In this document: positions 62,619 to 64,000 of the stretch, one piece after another
How positions within the stretch are numbered: the first letter of the stretch is position 1
Layout: each line of letters starts with the position of its first letter
Assembly: GCA_965214055.1 (NCBI GenBank)
Contig: OZ243931.1
Span: 124,001-188,000 of the forward strand
Direction of reading: 5' to 3'
Origin: WTGA01 sp965214055
GTDB lineage: Bacteria; Pseudomonadota; Gammaproteobacteria; Arenicellales; Poriferihabitantaceae
DNA length: 64,000 nucleotides
Program-made: the position numbers and the translations under genes
The notes under the pieces: model-generated
Told to the model about the DNA's origin: nothing
The model's database searches: none
Seen by the model: the letters and a program-made list of their open reading frames with translations, nothing else

Positions 62619-63848
62619 ATGGATACCGTTTCTCCAGACCAGGCCATCCTGGACGACCAGTGGAGTGATTTAAGGCGCTACCGGGAACCACCGGTCATTG
62701 ATTTCGAAAGGATGCATGCCTACCGCGATGCCAGGATGCGGATGGAAATCAAAAATGCCGGGGCAGCCATGTGCATGCTGGTCAACCCCATCAGCATGCG
62801 CTATGCCGCCAACTACCGGAACTATGCCCTGTTCCAGGCGCACATCCCCACCACCTACATGTTTGTCCCGGTGGAAGGAAGGATCGTGCTCTACAATGGA
62901 TACGAGCCGGACCCGGGAACCCTGGACATGCGCCAGGGGCAACCCCTGTCCTTTTTCGAAGGGGGCCATTTGCTGGAGGACTATGCCGCCCGGCTGGCCC
63001 GGGAGATCGCCGATTACCTCGTTGAGTTGGGCACCGACTGCCGTCGTGTAGCGCTGGAGTATGTCAATCCCAGCCTGACCCGGGCACTGATGGATCTCGG
63101 CATTGAAGCCATTGACGGCTCTCCCGTTTCTGAGCAGGCCCGGACCATCAAGTCCGACGATGAGATTGCCTGCATGCGGTGGGCCATTGCCGTCGCGGAG
63201 CACGGCATCAACAAGGTCAAGCAGGTCCTGAAACCCGGGGTATCTGAATTACAGCTCTGGGGACTGCTTAACTATGCCAATATCGCCAACAACGGGGACT
63301 GGCATGATGGCAGAATGCTGGCATCGGGACCGCGGATCAATCCCTGGTTGCGGGAAGCCTCGGAACGAAAAGTTGAATCCGGGGACCTGGTTGGATTTGA
63401 TACCGACATGATCGGCCCCAATGGATATTTTGCCGATATTTCCAGAACGATTCATTGCGGACCGGCCAGGCCAACCCGGCGGCAAAAGGAGGTTTACCGG
63501 TTGGCAATGGCGGAAATCGAACACAATATGCAACTCGTCCGACCTGGCCTGTCGTTTTTTGAAATCCAGGAAAAAGCCTTCCCCGTTCCGGAGGAATTCC
63601 GGCAAAACGCCTATCCCTGCATCATGCATGCCGTGGGATTGTGCGACGAATTTCCCCAGATTAAGCCGGGATTTCGCGAAGCAAACCCGTATGACGGCCA
63701 ATTCGAACCGGGAATGGTGATCTGCGTGGAAAGTTATATGGGAGCTGCCGGGGAGACCGATGGGGTGAAGCTGGAACAGCAGGTTCTGGTCACCAAAGAG
63801 GGGTGCGAATTGCTCACCACCTACCCGTTTGAGGATTCATTGATGTAG
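62619..63848 (+). CDS. M24-family protein resembling the DMSP lyase DddP
   Basis: A 409-residue pita-bread (M24 peptidase) protein. An N-terminal creatinase-like domain (MRYAANYRNYALFQAH) precedes the C-terminal metal domain: FDTDMIGPNGYFADISRT, His337, CVESYMG and KLEQQVLV supply metal ligands. Compared from memory with the characterised DddP of roseobacters, it shares GRMLASGPRINPW, MHAVGLCDE and LTTYPFEDSLM, and keeps the Tyr (Tyr332) and the catalytic Asp (Asp343, six after the His) described for DMSP cleavage. Such an enzyme would release dimethyl sulfide and acrylate. It could instead be a related Xaa-Pro peptidase or creatinase-like enzyme. Confidence 0.75.
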   Translation: MDTVSPDQAILDDQWSDLRRYREPPVIDFERMHAYRDARMRMEIKNAGAAMCMLVNPISMRYAANYRNYALFQAHIPTTYMFVPVEGRIVLYNGYEPDPGTLDMRQGQPLSFFEGGHLLEDYAARLAREIADYLVELGTDCRRVALEYVNPSLTRALMDLGIEAIDGSPVSEQARTIKSDDEIACMRWAIAVAEHGINKVKQVLKPGVSELQLWGLLNYANIANNGDWHDGRMLASGPRINPWLREASERKVESGDLVGFDTDMIGPNGYFADISRTIHCGPARPTRRQKEVYRLAMAEIEHNMQLVRPGLSFFEIQEKAFPVPEEFRQNAYPCIMHAVGLCDEFPQIKPGFREANPYDGQFEPGMVICVESYMGAAGETDGVKLEQQVLVTKEGCELLTTYPFEDSLM

Positions 63849-64000
63849 ACCCTGGATTCCCCGGTGGGAATTTGGGGGGCAGCAGGTTGATGGCCCTGCT
63901 CAATGGCATTGAGCTGCCTTTCGATTTCAAAAACATGCGCATCCGGCGCACAAATGGATCGCAACGCCGCCGCCAGTTCAACGAGATAATCCCGGTTCCG
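63821..64000 (-). CDS. C-terminal end of an unidentified protein, cut by the window edge
   Basis: A frame open from the window end to a TAG at 63823-63821 (about 59 codons). The visible peptide contains RDYLVELAAALRSICAPDAH and FEIERQLNAIEQGHQPA, which looks helical and protein-like but is not recognised. It overlaps the convergent DddP-like gene by 28 bp. Confidence 0.45.
   Translation of the reverse strand, partial: RNRDYLVELAAALRSICAPDAHVFEIERQLNAIEQGHQPAAPQIPTGESRVYINESSNG

Noticed and set aside
1..64000. CRISPR arrays and rRNA genes
   Set aside because: No regularly spaced direct repeats and no rRNA core sequences were seen anywhere in the window.

Overview
The window looks like a chromosomal stretch from a gammaproteobacterium, probably marine. 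Housekeeping genes place it there: the EF-G2 type of elongation factor, djlA, bolA, erpA, tsaB, a YoaA/DinG-type helicase and a grpE-dnaK-dnaJ block with a sigma-32-like promoter. The coding genes are moderately GC-rich; the first 12 kb, holding the polyketide synthase, looks GC-richer than the rest. I saw no rRNA, tRNA or CRISPR array.

Layout. 1-12 kb: an alpha/beta hydrolase divergent from a lone giant type I polyketide synthase (KS-AT-DH-cMT-psiKR-ER-KR-ACP followed by a second KS and a decayed AT, with no final ACP or thioesterase). 12-26 kb: an SDR, a class II aldolase and an HpcH/HpaI aldolase, then EF-G2, djlA, bolA, an aromatic/aspartate aminotransferase, glpK, a membrane-anchored thioredoxin-like protein, a glycine amidinotransferase-like enzyme, acylphosphatase, nadE, an aldo/keto reductase and a methyltransferase. 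27-37 kb: an EamA transporter, then a compact seven-gene minus-strand operon in which a complete peptide-type ABC importer lies between an FkbM methyltransferase, a sulfotransferase and a glycosyltransferase with a degenerate PIG-L tail.

37-46 kb: a ParS/MbcA-like antitoxin without a recognisable toxin, a ROK kinase, an NDP-forming acyl-CoA synthetase divergent from a CaiD-like hydratase and a ureohydrolase, then an AbiEi/AbiEii-type toxin-antitoxin (phage-defence) pair with its own promoter and palindromic operator, followed by a TauD-type dioxygenase. 46-53 kb: a FadN-like beta-oxidation enzyme, an intact ISNCY-like insertion sequence with 21-bp terminal inverted repeats, a DUF1989 protein and a CNT nucleoside transporter. 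53-64 kb: tsaB, a DinG-family helicase, dnaJ, an interrupted dnaK, grpE, erpA, a class V aminotransferase, a DUF6314 protein and an M24-family protein that closely resembles the DMSP lyase DddP.

The points most worth following are the unusual PKS terminus, the seven-gene importer/sulfotransferase operon, the DddP-like gene, the one-base interruption of dnaK, and the AbiE cassette with its operator. Several genes (amidinotransferase, ureohydrolase, DUF1989, TauD, CNT transporter, DddP-like) fit an organism that scavenges small nitrogen- and sulfur-containing organic compounds, but that is inference from family membership.
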